Part shown: one piece after another, positions 51,636 to 62,395 of the stretch | How the letters are laid out: the number at the start of each line of letters is the position of its first letter | Position numbering within the stretch: position 1 is the stretch's first letter | DNA from: Solenopsis invicta | Lineage: Eukaryota; Arthropoda; Insecta; Hymenoptera; Formicidae | DNA: 64,000 nt | Direction of reading: 5' to 3' | NCBI RefSeq assembly: GCF_016802725.1 | Contig: NC_052668.1 | Coordinates: 5,810,501-5,874,500 of the forward strand | The notes under the pieces: generated by a model | What the model saw: the letters and a program-made list of their open reading frames with translations, nothing else | Database searches by the model: none | What the model was told of the DNA's origin: nothing | Translations under genes and position numbers: made by a program

Positions 51636-52640
51636 AACCTAGCTAGATTTAGCACATCGGGCAAATTAATGCAATGCATGTATTGTGAATTTGCAGGCAA
51701 TTTGCTGACTACAGAATTTAACGTAAAACTGAGTCAGCAACACGAGAGCAAAAACACAACATCAGTTAATGAAATGGAGCAAACGTTTATTAATAATAAC
51801 CCCTGCCTGCACCGGACGTAACAGAGATGTGTTGTTCTGATCACAAAGTCGCAGAAAATACGATACGTCTTGTGCACGTTGCTGCGACGTAACTAAATAA
51901 TTTGAATGTTTCAATTAATTAGCTGTTTATTGAATTTTCTTTTGTGTTATGATTTATATTTTAAGGATAAGTAATATTTTACTTTTTAAAGAATGATGTT
52001 TTTCATTTAATGCAATTAAATTTAACTGTGGCGTCGCAAAGACGTTACGTAGAATAATGTATTACTGTTGGCATAATTTAATTTTATTCTCCAAAAAATC
52101 ATGGAAGTCGACAGTTAAAATCGCCGGGAGAAAAATTTAATTATATCGTGGGTTGGCCGCGTCAGTGAAATGGTGAAAAGTGACATATGTGTGATATGTA
52201 TAACGTGGATTATTTGAGTGTGTAAGAAATGCCGATGAATGGCCCCAACATCCCGTCTTCGCGACATACGCGTGGCTGCGGCACTGCGCGCGAGAAAAAG
52301 GAGCAACGCGCAGGACCGAGTAATCATTTCCAAAGTTACCGGTAAGATTCTCACTCTCCATTGTGCCAGCACCGAATATCAATGTCGTGCGAGAGTCAAG
52401 TCAAAAATATTAAGTATAGTCAGTCTAGTCATTAGTGTAAAGTTTATTTAATAGAGTTATCTGTCTTATAATATTAATCGTCTGGTTCAGTTTGTGTTCC
52501 CGCCGCTCTGAGTCTCATCCTATAAGTCATCGCAAGTGTCGAAAGCGCTCTGGTATCAGACCGGGGCACGCGGTGAGAACCGGAGTAATATGCGCGATCG
52601 TCGACTATCGTGTCGAGTCGAAATATTCTACCGCAACGTA
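51636..52640. other. Unassigned stretch, possible exon and LTR-like features
   Basis: A frame from ATG at about 52228 (MPMNGPNIPSSRHTRG) runs to a GTAAGATT donor-like site at about 52340. At about 52550, TGGTATCAGACCGGGGC resembles the initiator-tRNA primer site of Copia-type LTR elements. Neither is supported by a neighbouring gene. Confidence 0.25.
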
Positions 52641-52746
52641 GCTTAAGAAATTTAAGGAAGCATTATCGTAAACTTTGAATTCGAATATCGGATAATTACG
52701 CTTTCAAGTGCATCTCAATTAAGTTTTGTTTTCACTTTTCTCATCC

Positions 52747-52832
52747 ATGGACAGGATTTTGGCTATATTGGAGCTTCATAGGAAGTCTGAAGCAATACAT
52801 AACATTAAAACGAACGACCAAATGCCACCGAG
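52747..52832 (+). other. Candidate coding exon
   Basis: ATG in a good context opens MDRILAILELHRKSEAIHNI and KTNDQMPPR, ending at AG|GTATTTG. It could be a first exon of the transposon gene that starts at 53348. Confidence 0.3.
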
Positions 52833-53347
52833 GTATTTGTCATATAATCTTTTGTTCAAGTGTGTTAATTTGTTGTATAAGTAACAAGTCTCTGTTTTTA
52901 TATAACTCTAGAAAAGCGTAAACAAATTTTGATTCATCTGAACCATTCCCGGCAAGAATTCATCAAATCGAAATTATTGCTTTGACCTCAATTCAACATT
53001 GCATATATTGATTCGACATCGATTTTATTATTATTATTTCTGACTGAGTTTACCACATGCTCAATTCTCACGGTACAAATCTCTACGGATTGACAAGGTA
53101 TTTAAGTTTTTCTGGAAAACCTGGCTGAATGATAAGTATCCTATCCTAACAATTTTTATTAACATTAGACATATATATTTTTGAGAAAAGGGATTGTGCT
53201 TTATAACTGTGATTACTTTTTTGCATTATTATTAGTACAAAATTGAAATATTTTGCAAGTTTATGCACTGCTTATACTAATTTGTAAATCGTGTATTATT
53301 GAATTTGTAAACTTTCATTTTTATCATATTGTATTTTTATTTTTGCA

Positions 53348-55363
53348 ATGTTACAAAATATGAAGAGTAGAAAATTGGTGAGCCAACTTTCAAAGAAATA
53401 TTTTTGTTACCGAATAAATTGTCAATATTCAGAAGAAAGTGCCAAAAGAGTCAAATTTCAAAAAGATAATGATGAGAATGATGATAAAAGAAAAAATCAT
53501 GAAAATAGTAATGCATTTAATAAAAACAATAGTAAGAGTAATGATAGCAGAGACAATAATAAAAGTCACGAAGATAACAATAATACATTTAATTATACAG
53601 ATGACAGTGAAGAAAATAATGGTGATAACAGTAATAATATTAATGCTTGTGAAATCAATAGTCATTTAGTGAATGACATCAATATTGAAGTTGAAAATAA
53701 TGAAATGGAAGGTGATTTTACTAAATTGCCTTTAGCTAGATGGTGTAAAACTTTGAATGTTCCTACTACACATGTTAATATGCTACTGAAAGATATAAGG
53801 AAACATAAATGTTTTAAAAATACATTTCTTTTAGATGTTTATACCCTCTTAATTACACTCTCGATTCACTCAACTTAAAATTGTACCTCCTGGAGAATAC
53901 TATCACCAAGGACTTGCAAATGAATTAACTCGAGCATTATCAAAATACGACATTGCAAAAATTGATTTAACTTTAAATATTGATGTCTTGCCATTACGTA
54001 AATCTTCTAGTAAACAACTTTGGCCAATTTTAATAAGTGTTGCAGGAGTGCAAGGTGAAATAATGGTAGGGGCTTACTGCGGATATAAAAAACCAGATGA
54101 CATAAATTTGTTTCTAGAGGATTAATGAAATTATACATTTTATTAATAATGGTTGCAATATAAATGGTAGACTTTTACCTGTGAGACTGGAATGCATAAG
54201 TGCAGATGCCCCTGCAAAATCTTTTTTACTTTCTACAAAAGGCCATACTAGATACGACAGTTGTATAAAATGTTTTATTCATGGGAAATATGTGAAAAAC
54301 AGAGTGTGTTTTCCTGGTACAAATGTTGGCTTGAAAATTGCTAATAATGATCTTCAACGTAATAATAATATTTTGCAATTTATTCCACATTTGGATTTGA
54401 TTTCTGATGTAGTTCTAGACTATACGCATGTTGTTTGTTTAGGGGTTACGAAAAAATTACTTAATTTATAGACAGCTGGAAATAATTATTATAAACTTGG
54501 TAATGAAACTAAAAGAAAAATATCGGATAAATTGGAAAATTGGATGAACATGTGCACAGATTTAGAATTTCCTCGTAAACAAAGACTTACATTATTACAA
54601 GGCAACCAAATTTAAATAACTGTTTTTATACACAGGATCCATAGTTTTGTAAGGACTTTTAGATAATGACATTTATCTCAATTTTTTAATTTTACATGTG
54701 GCTTTACGTATTTTGTGTATGGAAGATACTAGCAAAGAAATAATTAATTATGCTCATAAATTATTAAAAAATTTTATTGAAACGTTTACTATACTATACG
54801 GTGAAGAAAATGTTTTTTTTAATATTCATTGTCTTCTACATTTAGCAAATGATGTTCATAGACATGAACCACTTGATTCCTTTTCAGTTTTTCGTTTTGA
54901 AAATTTTCTTCAAAAAATTAAATCTTTTATTTGTAAACCTCAAAACACATTAGCCTAATTACACCGCTGATATATAGAAATGCACAAATGGAAAGATGCC
55001 AGTAAAAACCGTGTTATAAAAAATAAACTTGAAGTTTTAAAAGAATCTCGTCATGAAGATAGTTCTTTTTTGCACGATTGTACTAGCCCACAATACAGTA
55101 AAATCATGGGACGTAGTTTTACTTTAATAACTGGAGACACAAGAGACAATTGTTTTTTGACTAATGACGGAGCTATAGTTATACTTAAAAATGTAGCCTT
55201 TATTAGAAGAAATCATTCTTTAGTCTTAATAGGGCAATACTTCACTGTCGTTGAAGATTTTTATACTCTCTCTTGCAAATCCCAACTTGTTGGGATTTAT
55301 GTTGCATCTAAACTTTCTGATTTAAAACAATGGCCCTTTGAAGGAACTATTAAAAAAAATGTT
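53348..55363 (+). pseudogene. Insect transposon protein (transposase-like), degraded
   Basis: Blocks follow the order of a large multicopy insect/cnidarian transposon protein whose superfamily I cannot name. First is an Asn/Asp-rich linker (53460-53660), then LPLARWCKTLNVPTTHVNML. After a frame change come VPPGEYYHQGLANELT, then LPLRKSSSKQLWPILISVAG and AYCGYKKPDDINLFLED. Then ADAPAKSFLLSTKGHTRYDS and CIKCFIHGKYV, then VVLDYTHVVCLGVTKKLL. The C-terminal half runs ENVFFNIHCLLHLANDVHRH to the stop at 55363. Stops at 54123, 54471, 54614 and 54957 and several frame changes show decay. Confidence 0.65.
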
Positions 55364-55659
55364 TAAGAGTTCCATGGAAAAAAAACAAAAATATTATCAT
55401 ATCTCTATTACATTCTCATGAATGATAGAAAAGATTTTTACACAAAAAATATATAAAATATTAAAAAATTTTATGGTTAGGTTCGTTGTATATATATTTT
55501 GTTTTCCAATATCTGTTGAAAAGTATTGCTATCCATATCCATTTTTTTTTTATTAAATTAGTCACCTGGCTGATGAAAATATGGCGCGGTAATAAATACA
55601 CAAGTTATTTTTGTTCAATAAGCTGACTTTATTTTAGACGTTTTAGCACCATTTTGGAT

Positions 55660-56410
55660 CATCCTCAGCAAGTAAAAAACAAAAATTTGATTGTTTAAAA
55701 CTCCATAGCGATTGTTCAATGTGACTCTGTAGTATCCACTCGTTGACATCCTGGTTTCCAGCGTCGACTAAGGGCCTGCGCACAATAGAGGAATATTAGA
55801 TATTAGGAATAGGAAATAAAATTTTAGGATCAGTTTTCTTAATAAATACTACAGATAAATAATCAGTTACGTTGTATCTTGTACGGCACATTTATGTCTT
55901 ACGTTTTATTCGTATCCATTGTGCGTTACATTTAATATTCATTGAAAAAACTGATACTAAAATTTTAATTCTTATTCTTAATATCTTATATTTCTTTATA
56001 GTGTGGGCAGGCCCTAACAAAACAAGTTCGTCACAGAATATTTAATTTTACACAAATTATAAGACCGTGCGTCCTTTTCTTAAAGATAACACATTTTTTG
56101 AAAACATTTGTACTAACTGACATAGTTACATCAATAACACTATTATAAGAATCCATTTGTTAATAAACTACCGTACCGAATGTTTCTTATAATAATGTTA
56201 CGGATGTAATTATGTCAGTTAGTACAAACGTTTCAAAAAAATGTGTTACCTTTAAAAAATGGTCGCACGGTCTCATAATTTGTGTAAAATTAAAACTTTG
56301 TATCGAACTTGTTTTGTTAGTCGACATTGGAAACCAGAATGTCAACGAGTGGACACTATAGAGTCACATTGAACTACTACGCTATGGAGTTTTAATTATT
56401 CAAATTTTTG
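55660..56410. mobile_element. ~500 bp hairpin element interrupted by a PIF/Harbinger MITE
   Basis: The left arm CTCCATAGCGATTGTTCAAT through GTTGACATCCTGGTTTCCAG is mirrored at 56320-56395. The inner arm (CACAAATTATAAGACCGTGC) is mirrored at 56262-56285. The left arm is split at 55772-56014. Confidence 0.8.
55772..56014. mobile_element. 243 bp PIF/Harbinger-type MITE
   Basis: Ends GGGCCTGCGCACA and the complement of GGGCCTGCCCACA. TAA lies on both sides (55769-55771, 56015-56017). The unbroken mirror arm at about 56315-56330 shows the pre-insertion sequence with one TAA. Both TIR and 3-bp TWA duplication fit PIF/Harbinger. The interior folds on itself. Confidence 0.88.
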
Positions 56411-56493
56411 TTTTATCGCGTTACATTATCATGAGCCCAGTGACTAATTTATTTTGAGACTAAAACTTTACAAATTTGTTATTTTTAGTTATA

Positions 56494-57267
56494 ATGACGA
56501 AAAAATTATTGACATTAGATAAAGGATTATTTTACGTGCTCGAATTCTTTGATGGAATTCAAATTGTTCCCGACAACTGGATTGTTTAAGATGAAACGTT
56601 AGCATACTGGCCACAAGTAAAATCAGATAAAGATTATGACACCATCGTTTACAGTAGAAGTTCTATAAAAGATGGTTGGTTATTAGAGCCAATTAAAACT
56701 ATTCTTTATAAAATAGGTTTATAATGCTGATTTTCTAATATTTACTTTTAATTCGTTTATTTTATTTTAATCTCTAATATTTTTACTTTTGCTTGTATGC
56801 TCTTTTACATAAGTGTCACAAATAAAACTTCTTTTAATTTTCAGATTCATTTTCTAATGCTAAAATTAAATTAAAAAAGGCCAAATATCAAAGTGATGTT
56901 GACTCACCGTATAACACAGACAAGAGAAAGAAACAGAGGAAAGATAATGCTAAAATATAATTTAATGATAGGGATAGTGAACCGATTTGTAAAAAAAAGA
57001 ATGGTTAAGCCAAACAAAGCGAATTTACCATCGCTTCCAGCACCTCCACTTAGTACCATGCATAATAAAACAAATACATTAAATAATCCTTCATTTTTAA
57101 ACATAAAAGCACTTACAAGTCAATCCTGTATGGAACCATTATCACCTATAAGAAATCAAACGTACATAAAACCATCAACATCCAGAAACCATAAACTAAA
57201 TGTTTCCGAATTGCTTTTTGATAATAAAAAACGTAAAAAAAATTGTTTTTATATTATTGCCAATTAG
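56494..57267 (+). pseudogene. Transposon-linked domain protein fragment (IQIVPDNW domain)
   Basis: Exon 1 (56494-56716) encodes LFYVLEFFDGIQIVPDNWIV, a TAA, then DETLAYWPQVKSDKDYDT and GWLLEPIKTILYKI. The pattern (VVxF.DG..VVP..W, then WP, then W.......I) is common to a multicopy insect protein linked to transposons. A GT donor at 56717 and AG acceptor before 56845 join it to DSFSNAKIKLKKAKYQSD, then a charged KRKKQRKDN stretch. Further frames to 57267 have no features. The stop within exon 1 disables it. Confidence 0.5.
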
Positions 57268-57597
57268 TGAACCAAAAACTTCGACAATTTTTATTATTTC
57301 AGAAAATATTCATGAAAATTGTTTAACAATTTTGAAAGCAGTACGGTGCCAAGCTATCCTTTCCTTTGCCGCGCGCCACTTACCGTCGTCTACAATCGGG
57401 CCGCTGTAGGCGGTCTTACGGCTCAGACGAGCGACCGCTTGTCTCTCCGCGCGCTCCTATTCGGCTGACCTTAATATTTTATTACTCAAAAATTATTGCA
57501 AATATTGTAAAATGGTATTAAACTTTTTCACTTATCTCGATCCCTTGTACCTCATCGTGATAATCTTTATACATTGGTCTGGGACACCCTGTATATA
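57268..57597. other. Intergenic stretch with one transposon end
   Basis: A GC-richer patch at 57345-57465. At 57575-57590 GGGACACCCTG next to TATA looks like the right terminus of another Tc1/mariner-type element abutting the next one; its partner end was not found. Confidence 0.4.
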
Positions 57598-57836
57598 CAG
57601 GGTGTAACAAAACAAAGGGACCTGGAGTACACCACGAGTTAGAGGACACGAATCCAAGTCAAAAAGTCCTGAGTCATTTTTTGATTTGAGCCTTCTGTTC
57701 CATGTTATATTATGTTAAAGTTAGCGAATGAGCGCCCGTCTATAGAAAGAAAGCAGTGACGGACAATAGACGGGCGGAGCGGAGCTGACAAACTACACGG
57801 CGGGAGAACAACGATGAGCAGCGAAACGGCTGTAAT

Positions 57837-57837
<1 letters not shown>

Positions 57838-57879
<42 letters not shown>

Positions 57880-58134
57880 CCACACCACACACACACACCA
57901 CACCCACACACACACACACCCACACACACCCACACACCCACACCCCCACGCACACGCCACGCACACCACGCACACGCACACGCACACCACACGCACACGC
58001 ACGCACACCACACGCACACGCACACGCACACGCACACGCACACGCACACGCACACGCACACGCACACGCACCGCACACACACGCACACGCCACGCACGCA
58101 CGCACACGCACACGCACACGCACACGCACACGCA

Positions 58135-58178
<44 letters not shown>

Positions 58179-58202
58179 TCTCTCTCTCTCTCTCTCTCTC
58201 CC
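57838..58202 (+). repeat. (CA)n/(CACG)n/(CT)n microsatellite
   Basis: A pure AC tract, then ACACCC and CGCACA variants, then AC and finally TC repeats up to the string CCCCCTCTC. Open frames of His/Thr or Cys/Val across this tract are simple-sequence artefacts. Confidence 0.95.
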
Positions 58203-58227
58203 CCTCTCTTTACCTGGTTTAAAAAAA

Positions 58228-58673
58228 ATCTTAAAGATCCTAAGGTGCATAACTAAAATAAACGTTTCGGTGTAATTTATCAATTCAACGTGAATTAATT
58301 ATTCATTTCCTTATAATTATAATAAATAACTCGATAACTTCGTGGCCTGCTCGATCTCCGGATTACAATCCGTGTAAATTTTTCTTTAGGGAGCAATAAA
58401 AGAAAAAAATATTTATACACACCAACATCGAAACAGCTGACAAGATGACGGAATTAGTATTCCGCACTATTGAGGGAATTAGTAATGTTTAAGTTCAAAG
58501 AGCTACGCAAAATGTATAGAAAAAAAGCAAGAACGTGTATCGAAGTAAGAGGAGCACACTTCGAACATTTATTATAATTATAAGGAAATAAATAATTAAT
58601 TCACGTTGAATTGATAAATTACAATAACACCGAAACGTTTATTTTAGTTATGCACCTTAGGATCTTTAAGGTT
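58228..58673 (+). pseudogene. Tc1/mariner-like transposase C-terminus between 105 bp inverted repeats
   Basis: At 58345-58575 the frame reads ARSPDYNPCKFFF, then stops, HTNIETADKMTELVFRTIEG and, after a frame change, ARTCIEVRGAHFEHLL before a stop. This is the end of a DDE transposase of the family with (R)SPDxxPCDFFLWG and GxHFEHLL. The 3' flank (58565-58673) is repeated in inverted orientation at 58228-58332, forming a foldback around the fragment. Confidence 0.7.
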
Positions 58674-58689
58674 TTTTTTAAACAAGATG

Positions 58690-58699
58690 GAGAGAGGAG

Positions 58700-58731
<32 letters not shown>

Positions 58732-58790
58732 AAAAGAGAGAGAGAGAGAGAGAGACTAACTGACTGACTGACTGACTGACTGAGCGTTTA
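58690..58790. repeat. (AG)n and (GACT)n simple repeats at the LINE 3' end
   Basis: AG tract to about 58756 followed by six GACT units, then the complement of an AATAAA signal. On the minus strand this is the LINE tail. Confidence 0.9.
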
Positions 58791-61120
58791 TTAATATTCT
58801 AGGGCATAGCTCTCTAAGAATAAATACAGGAAATAGTATCGAGATAGAGTACAATGTAGATAACAAAAATAAACAAAATGAAAAGAAAAAACAATTGAAG
58901 TAAAGATACTGATAAACTTAAGATAGACAGACTTAAAGTAAAGAGATAAAGTAAGAAAATAATATAAAATATAAAAATATAAAATATATAATATAATAAC
59001 AAACTTAAAGAAATCGCACTTATGTAAGAAAAGGTAGCGTCTGTCCGCAGGACAGAGGAGAAACGCAATAGGAATGAGAGCGTAAGTAGAGAATTGAAAA
59101 TAGAATGGAAATAGAGAAATGAGCGCCAAGAAAGAGGAAGTCGGATGAGGTGTGCTTCAGGAGGAGTGCAAAAGGTTGCAGTGTGAGCGAAGCAAGCTGT
59201 GCCGATGGCAGGGAGGACATCAGAGCACGACGTCACTCCGGGTATAGATAGAATGAAATGAAGAAAAAAGAGTTAAGAGTGAAGAACGTGGGGTCGGACC
59301 CCACTCCTCCGCCTCAGATGACCGAAGAGAAAGTTCTTAAACGATGCTAAGGACTTTAATGTGTGGCGGGAGAGCATTCCACATAGTGCAGTCGGAGAGA
59401 AGAAATGAATGCTGATATGTGGAGGTGCGACAGGAAGGAACTGCTAAGTCCCAGGGAGAAGGAGGGGAGCGAAGATGTGAGAGGGACCTAGGAGCAGGCT
59501 GGAGGTTTTGAGCCAGGAAGGGAGGAGAGCCGGAATGGATAATGGAGAAAATCAGGCAGCAAGTCAAGTATTCTTTTCGGTCATCGGCGGACAACCAGCC
59601 CAAGCGCTCGTACCAGGGGGACACATGATCGTCCCGACGGAGATCGAAGATGTAACGCACGCAGGCGTTCATTAAACGCTTAAGCTTGAGCCTCTGTTGT
59701 CCCGTCAGGTCAGTGAGAACCGCGGCGCAGTAGTCGAAGACCGGAAAGGCAAGTGACCCGATGGGCTGCACTCTCAGAGGCAGCGCGAGGCCGCTTTTAA
59801 AAAGGTTCAAACGCCAGAGGATCCCGCTGATCTGATTCGAAGTGAAACGGATTTGATGAGCCCAGCTCAGATTGTTAGTTAAGAGCAACCCCAAGTTACG
59901 GACATTTTCAGTAAACTGAATACGCGTATGATTTACGAATAGATCGATGCCAGACGTAGGGATCGAATTGACAAACCTAGCGCTGCCCTTGAGAAGTGTC
60001 TTGGTCTTACCGGGATTAAGTTTAAGCCGATTGCTTGCCGCCCATCGCTCCACCGCCGCGATGTCCTCGTTGACAAGTGCAACTGCATTAGGAAGGTCAT
60101 GAGGGGAAAAGTGGAGATAGATTTGAAGGTCGTCGGCATAGAGCAGGTGGAGACAGTGCCTGAACGAGTGCCTGAGGTCGTTGACGAAGATAGAGAAGAG
60201 AAGAGGTCCCAGGACAGAACCCTGAGGAACTCCGGCCAGGACAGGCAGCGCAGATGAAAGAGTGCCGTCAGGTCCTTTAACGCATTGGAGTCTGTCAGAG
60301 AGGTAAGATCAAAACCAGGACAGAGCAGACGACGAGATCGTGAAGCTGCTAAGCTTCTCGAGGAGAAGCTCGTGGGAGACGGAGTCGAAGGCTTTAGAAA
60401 AGTCAAACATAACTAAAAGATCTTACGTCTGTCTGTGGCCAATCTCACATCGTCAACCAGCTTGATAACGGCGGTTTGCGTACTGTGGCCCTTCCAAAAG
60501 CCGGTCTGGAAAGGATCGAGGAGGTTGTGGTGAAATATTTGAACGACCAGGCTGTCGTAGGCGATTCCCTCAAGCACTTTGGAAAGGAAAGAGAGAAGAG
60601 AAATGGGACGAAAGTCAAACAGAAATTACCGGTTTTAGGAAAAGGAATGACATGCGAGGTTTTCCAAAAAGAGGGGAAGGTGGAGAAGTTGAAGAGATCG
60701 AGGATGACGGGAAAGATGACAGGAAGACAAAGGAGAATAATATGGCGGTTTAAGCCATCGGGGCCGTACGAGTCGGAGGAGCTTGCTCTGAAGGCCTTGA
60801 GTAGGGTTTCAGGAAGGACGTGAGGAAAGTAGAAGGTAGTAGGATCAGAGACGGAAGAGGCTTGATAAGAGAGGGAAGTGGGTGGAGGAGAAGATGAAGG
60901 AGAGAGGGGTGAGTGAAGGAAATAAGCCGTGGTGAAGAAAGAATTGAGGTCTCCCAGAGAGAGATTGAGGTGAAGGTTGGAAGAGCGATTTTTGGCGAGG
61001 CCAAGCGAGCGCAGCTCCGACCAAAGTCTTGCTGGGCACAATTTAGGATCAAATCTTTTGCACAGGTAGTTATTTTTGGCCTCGACCAGGCGCGATTCCA
61101 GGCAACTAGCAAAGAGAGAA
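58757..61120 (-). pseudogene. LINE ORF2 (reverse transcriptase), minus strand
   Basis: From the 5' side: pre-RT region with LGLAKNRSSNLHLNLSLGDL (about 61000), RT motif 1 around SSDSYGPDGLNRHIIL, then WKTSHVIPFPKTG. Next, after frame changes, LVMFDFSKAFDSVSHELLLE, a TGA, then VLAGVPQGSVLGPLLFSIFV and the active-site LLYADDLQIYLHF. The frame at 59337-60053 completes the thumb and tail (FPVFDYCAAVLTDLTGQQ, ERLGWLSADDRKEYLTCCL). The endonuclease is missing. At least two frame changes and one stop. The 3' UTR of about 550 bp ends with an AATAAA and (GTCA)n tail. Same family as the plus-strand copy at 62.4 kb. Confidence 0.88.
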
Positions 61121-61392
61121 AGAGAGAGAAAGAGAGTGTGTGTGGTTTTTTTGATCACAGCCGTTTCGCTGCTCATCGTTGTTCTCCCGCCGCGTAGTTT
61201 GTCAGCTCCGCTCCGCCCGTCTATTGTCCGTCACTGCTTTCTTTCTATAGACGGGCACTCATTTGCTAACTTTAATATCATATAGCATGGAACAGAAGGC
61301 TCAGATCAAAAAATGACTTAGGACTTTTCGACTTGGATTTGTGTCCTCTAACTCATGGTATACTCCAGGTCCCTTTGTTTTGTTATACTCTG

Positions 61393-61546
61393 TATAAATA
61401 TATATATATATATTTAATTACAAGTTTATCTAATTATCCTTTTAATCCTCTTTGTTGACAAAAGTAATAAGTATAAACTTTTTGACTTGTACACTTGTAC
61501 TCATTGCTACTTTTTTCAGCATTAATATATGTTTTATAATTTCTAG
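61393..61546. other. AT-rich spacer
   Basis: Short TA repeat and pyrimidine-rich acceptor-like sequence leading into the candidate exon. No gene. Confidence 0.4.
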
Positions 61547-61649
61547 TTGTTGTAAAAATGCGGCATCCAGAGAGTACACAAGAGCAAATCTCTTCGATCA
61601 TTAAAGAATGGCTGAAACATGCGAAACAAAGAGTGCAAAGAAAATTAGA
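61547..61649 (+). other. Candidate internal exon
   Basis: Bounded by TTTCTAG and GTAAGT. The frame reads MRHPESTQEQISSIIKEWLK then HAKQRVQRKLE. No partner exon was found. It resembles small helical exons in transposon-linked insect genes, but I cannot assign it. Confidence 0.4.
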
Positions 61650-62011
61650 GTAAGTTTGAAAGAGAATACAAGAAAGTTTATATCTTTATGTATTATACAA
61701 CTAGTTATTTCCTCATTTATTAATCAGTAGAAAAGAAATTTAATTTTTATTTGCATTGCTATGTATAAATTATATCAACAAGTATAAAGATAGAATCTTA
61801 TGAAAAAGCCAACATCAATAATCGGTGTACAATATAAATTTTATTGTAAATTAATCTACAATTTGTAGTTTTGTATCAATTGTTTGTTGATTTTAAAACG
61901 TAGTTTTAAATTAAAACTAAATTGTATAATCAACATATCTATTAAATTGCTAATTTTAATATTGATACCAACTATTTTTACTTTTGTTTCTATTAATGTA
62001 TATCTATATAT
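61650..62011. other. AT-rich DNA, nothing recognised
   Basis: No coding or repeat structure beyond low complexity. Confidence 0.45.
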
Positions 62012-62014
62012 ATA

Positions 62015-62072
<58 letters not shown>
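62012..62072 (+). repeat. (TC)n microsatellite
   Basis: About 30 CT units directly before TACAGGGTGATTC. Confidence 0.95.
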
Positions 62073-62073
<1 letters not shown>

Positions 62074-62315
62074 AGGGTGATTCAGAATAACCCGTTGTCT
62101 TTCAAGGGACATATTCCTGATCGAATTCTAAGACGATTTTTCCTTTGCCAAAAATTTGTCGGACGCTTAGATTTTGAAATATCAGCCGATTAAGTTAGCG
62201 TATCACGGGTCGAATACAGATGGTACGCAGGGGCGGCGCACTCACCGTTACGCGCGGGTGTGTCGTGAGGTGCCTGCTGCGCTCAGCTGATACAACACAC
62301 AAGTCTTTCTTCCCT

Positions 62316-62316
<1 letters not shown>
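62073..62316 (+). mobile_element. Left end of a Tc1/mariner-like element (CAGGGTGATTCAGAATAACC)
   Basis: The sequence starting at 62074 after a TA is a typical terminal repeat of this group. The other end was not found within the window. It runs into a CA/CT microsatellite, then a LINE, the same order as at 57.6 kb. Confidence 0.55.

Positions 62317-62394
<78 letters not shown>
62317..62394 (+). repeat. (CA)n(CT)n microsatellite
   Basis: About 19 CA units followed by about 20 CT units, ending exactly where the LINE sequence begins. Confidence 0.95.

Positions 62395-62395
<1 letters not shown>

Larger units (their letters stand above)
57598..61392. mobile_element. TIR-bounded composite element (~3.8 kb), Tc1/mariner-like ends
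   Basis: About 240 bp inverted ends: CAGGGTGTAACAAAACAAAG at 57598 and the complement of CAGAGTATAACAAAACAAAG at 61392, TA on both sides. The inner ends share GAGCAGCGAAACGGCTGT. Between them are a CA/CT microsatellite, a transposase fragment with its own inverted repeat and a minus-strand LINE. The LINE is a later insertion; its removal would leave an element of about 1.4 kb. Confidence 0.75.

Noticed and set aside
52545..52575. Copia-type primer binding site TGGTATCAGACCGG
   Set aside because: It matches only partly, and no LTR pair, gag or pol was found around it, so it is not called as an element.
57793..58283. Long open frames of Cys/Val or His/Thr repeats on both strands
   Set aside because: They are translations of CA/CACG/CT microsatellite DNA and have no non-repeat coding part.
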